Of a stretch of DNA of 64,000 nucleotides, positions 63,068 to 64,000 are shown in pieces. Below the pieces are notes generated by a model, which saw only the letters and a list, made by a program, of their open reading frames with translations, had not been told where the DNA came from and made no database searches. The DNA is from Aminipila sp963524205. Lineage in GTDB: Bacteria; Bacillota; Clostridia; Peptostreptococcales; Anaerovoracaceae. Numbering within the stretch: the stretch's first letter is position 1; each line of letters opens with the position of its first letter. The stretch is from assembly GCA_963524205.1 (NCBI GenBank), contig CAURED010000008.1, positions 1 through 64,000 on the forward strand, read 5' to 3'. The translations under genes were made by a program, and so were the position numbers.

Positions 63068-64000
63068 ATGGAAGAAAAAAATGTGATGGAGCAGGGAACT
63101 CCAGTTAAACAAAAGAAAAAGCGACAATTCCCATCGGCCTTTACGGTATTATTTATTATTTTAATTATCGCGGCCATAGGCACTCAATTTATGCCAACAG
63201 GTTCATATTCAAAATTACTTTATAATGCAGATACTCAGATGTTTGATATTACTGCACCAGACGGAAGCATATCTTCAATGGAAGCAGATCAGGCAACACT
63301 TAATGAACTTGATATTAAAGCTAGATTAGACTTATTTTTAGATGGTAGTATTAATAAGCCAATAGGTATTCCTGGAAGCTATGAAACAATTGAATCTAAT
63401 CCACAAGGATTTACTGATTGCGTTTTAGCTTTAGTGAATGGTGTATATGATACCATTGACATCAGTTTATTTATTTTTGTACTGGGTGGTATGCTTGCTT
63501 ATTTAAATAAATCAGGCGCTTTCGCCGCTGGTATGGGAGCATTATCTAGAGTAACTAAAGGGAAAGAATACATACTTATTATACTTATTACTATGTTGAT
63601 TTCACTTGGTGGTACTACTTTTGGCATGTGCGAAGAAACTGTTCCGCTTTATGCAGTAGTTATTCCGATTTTTGTATTAGCAGGTTATGATGCTTTAGTA
63701 GGTATTGCTGCAGTATATTTGGGATCATCTATAGGTACAATGTGCTCAACTGTTAATCCATTCTCAACTGTAATCGCATCCAATGCTGCAGGTATTAATT
63801 TCATGGAAGGATTTGGAATTAGAGTAGCAGCACTTATTGTTGGAACGATTATCTGTATACTATATGTTATCAGATATGGTAACATGGTTAGAAAGAATCC
63901 TGAAAAATCACTTATCTTAGAAAGCAAAGCATATATTGATGAAAAGTACTGCAGTGAGGCTGAAGTACCTGCATTAACTGGCCGATATAAGATTATATTA
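63068..64000 (+). CDS. YfcC-family carrier, 3' end beyond the window
   Basis: Open frame from ATG at 63068 (GAGGAGGAAAAA upstream) to the end of the window, 311 codons with no stop. It is a paralogue of the carrier at 10445: GGTTFGMCEETVPLYAVVIPI and STVNPFSTVIASNAAG align with its GAVFGMGEEALPFAM and WMNPFSVAIAQ segments. A long extracytoplasmic loop (about 45-120) follows the first helix. At least six transmembrane segments are present in this part. Substrate unknown; dicarboxylate, amino acid or peptide carriers are the family range. It follows the eutS-eutP unit but has its own promoter and is separated by a terminator. Confidence 0.88.
   Translation, partial: MEEKNVMEQGTPVKQKKKRQFPSAFTVLFIILIIAAIGTQFMPTGSYSKLLYNADTQMFDITAPDGSISSMEADQATLNELDIKARLDLFLDGSINKPIGIPGSYETIESNPQGFTDCVLALVNGVYDTIDISLFIFVLGGMLAYLNKSGAFAAGMGALSRVTKGKEYILIILITMLISLGGTTFGMCEETVPLYAVVIPIFVLAGYDALVGIAAVYLGSSIGTMCSTVNPFSTVIASNAAGINFMEGFGIRVAALIVGTIICILYVIRYGNMVRKNPEKSLILESKAYIDEKYCSEAEVPALTGRYKIIL

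Overview
The window is a low-GC, gene-dense chromosomal segment of an anaerobic, endospore-forming member of the Clostridia. The basis is the AT-rich sequence with strong AGGAGG-type ribosome binding sites, the spore-maturation pair spmA/spmB, a SpoVT/AbrB-type regulator, a Firmicute-style mraZ-to-ftsZ cluster with PASTA-tailed PBP, DUF881 and Sbp genes, and meso-DAP-type MurE (DNPR motif). A Family XIII/Anaerovorax-like clostridium would fit, but the species cannot be fixed from the sequence alone.

Layout. 1-3504: tail of an rRNA operon (5S 3' end and terminator), then a 35-residue membrane peptide, tmk, holB, ricT and a yabB-type tRNA methyltransferase. 3584-8388: spmA/spmB on the minus strand, a small DUF948-like protein, an AbrB regulator, a lipoprotein, lgt and ychF. 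8494-13168: a sigma-54 activator, a -24/-12 promoter, a YfcC-type carrier and isoaspartyl dipeptidase, which read as one inducible nutrient-uptake circuit; deoC follows. 14044-15231: a cysteine-rich, possibly spore-surface protein on the minus strand.

15541-31976 is the dcw cluster: mraZ with its own 10-bp-spaced operator repeats, rsmH, ftsL, PBP, murE (lacking the N-terminal Mur domain), murF, mraY, murD, ftsW, murG, murA, ftsQ, two DUF881 genes, sbp and ftsZ. 32061-45099 holds housekeeping genes: a SpoU methyltransferase, pheST, a zapA-like gene with a long coiled coil, mutS2, DUF523, argS, two radical SAM proteins and a TPR protein.

45455-54196 contains two tRNA operons (Asn-Leu-fMet; Met-Val-Asp-His-Gln-Cys) around a MarR-thiolase-QueG-like unit with two identical palindromic operators, a GGDEF protein, a 2-hydroxyacid dehydrogenase and an AIM24-family protein. 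Directly after tRNA-Cys lies a 4.3-kb block (ABC-F ATPase plus a frameshifted RlhA-like U32 protein) bounded at its far end by a 28-nt degenerate copy of the tRNA-Cys 3' end. This looks like an old tRNA-targeted insertion.

58763-64000: a zinc-ribbon/triple-Ltp membrane protein, a sodium symporter with a 51-residue accessory protein and a 164-residue unknown partner (minus strand), an isolated eutS-eutP microcompartment pair, and the start of a second YfcC-type carrier running off the end. The best candidates for something new are the tRNA-Cys-bounded block, the stand-alone eutS-eutP bicistron, the cysteine-rich protein and the domain-1-less MurE. No complete novel defence or mobile system is visible.
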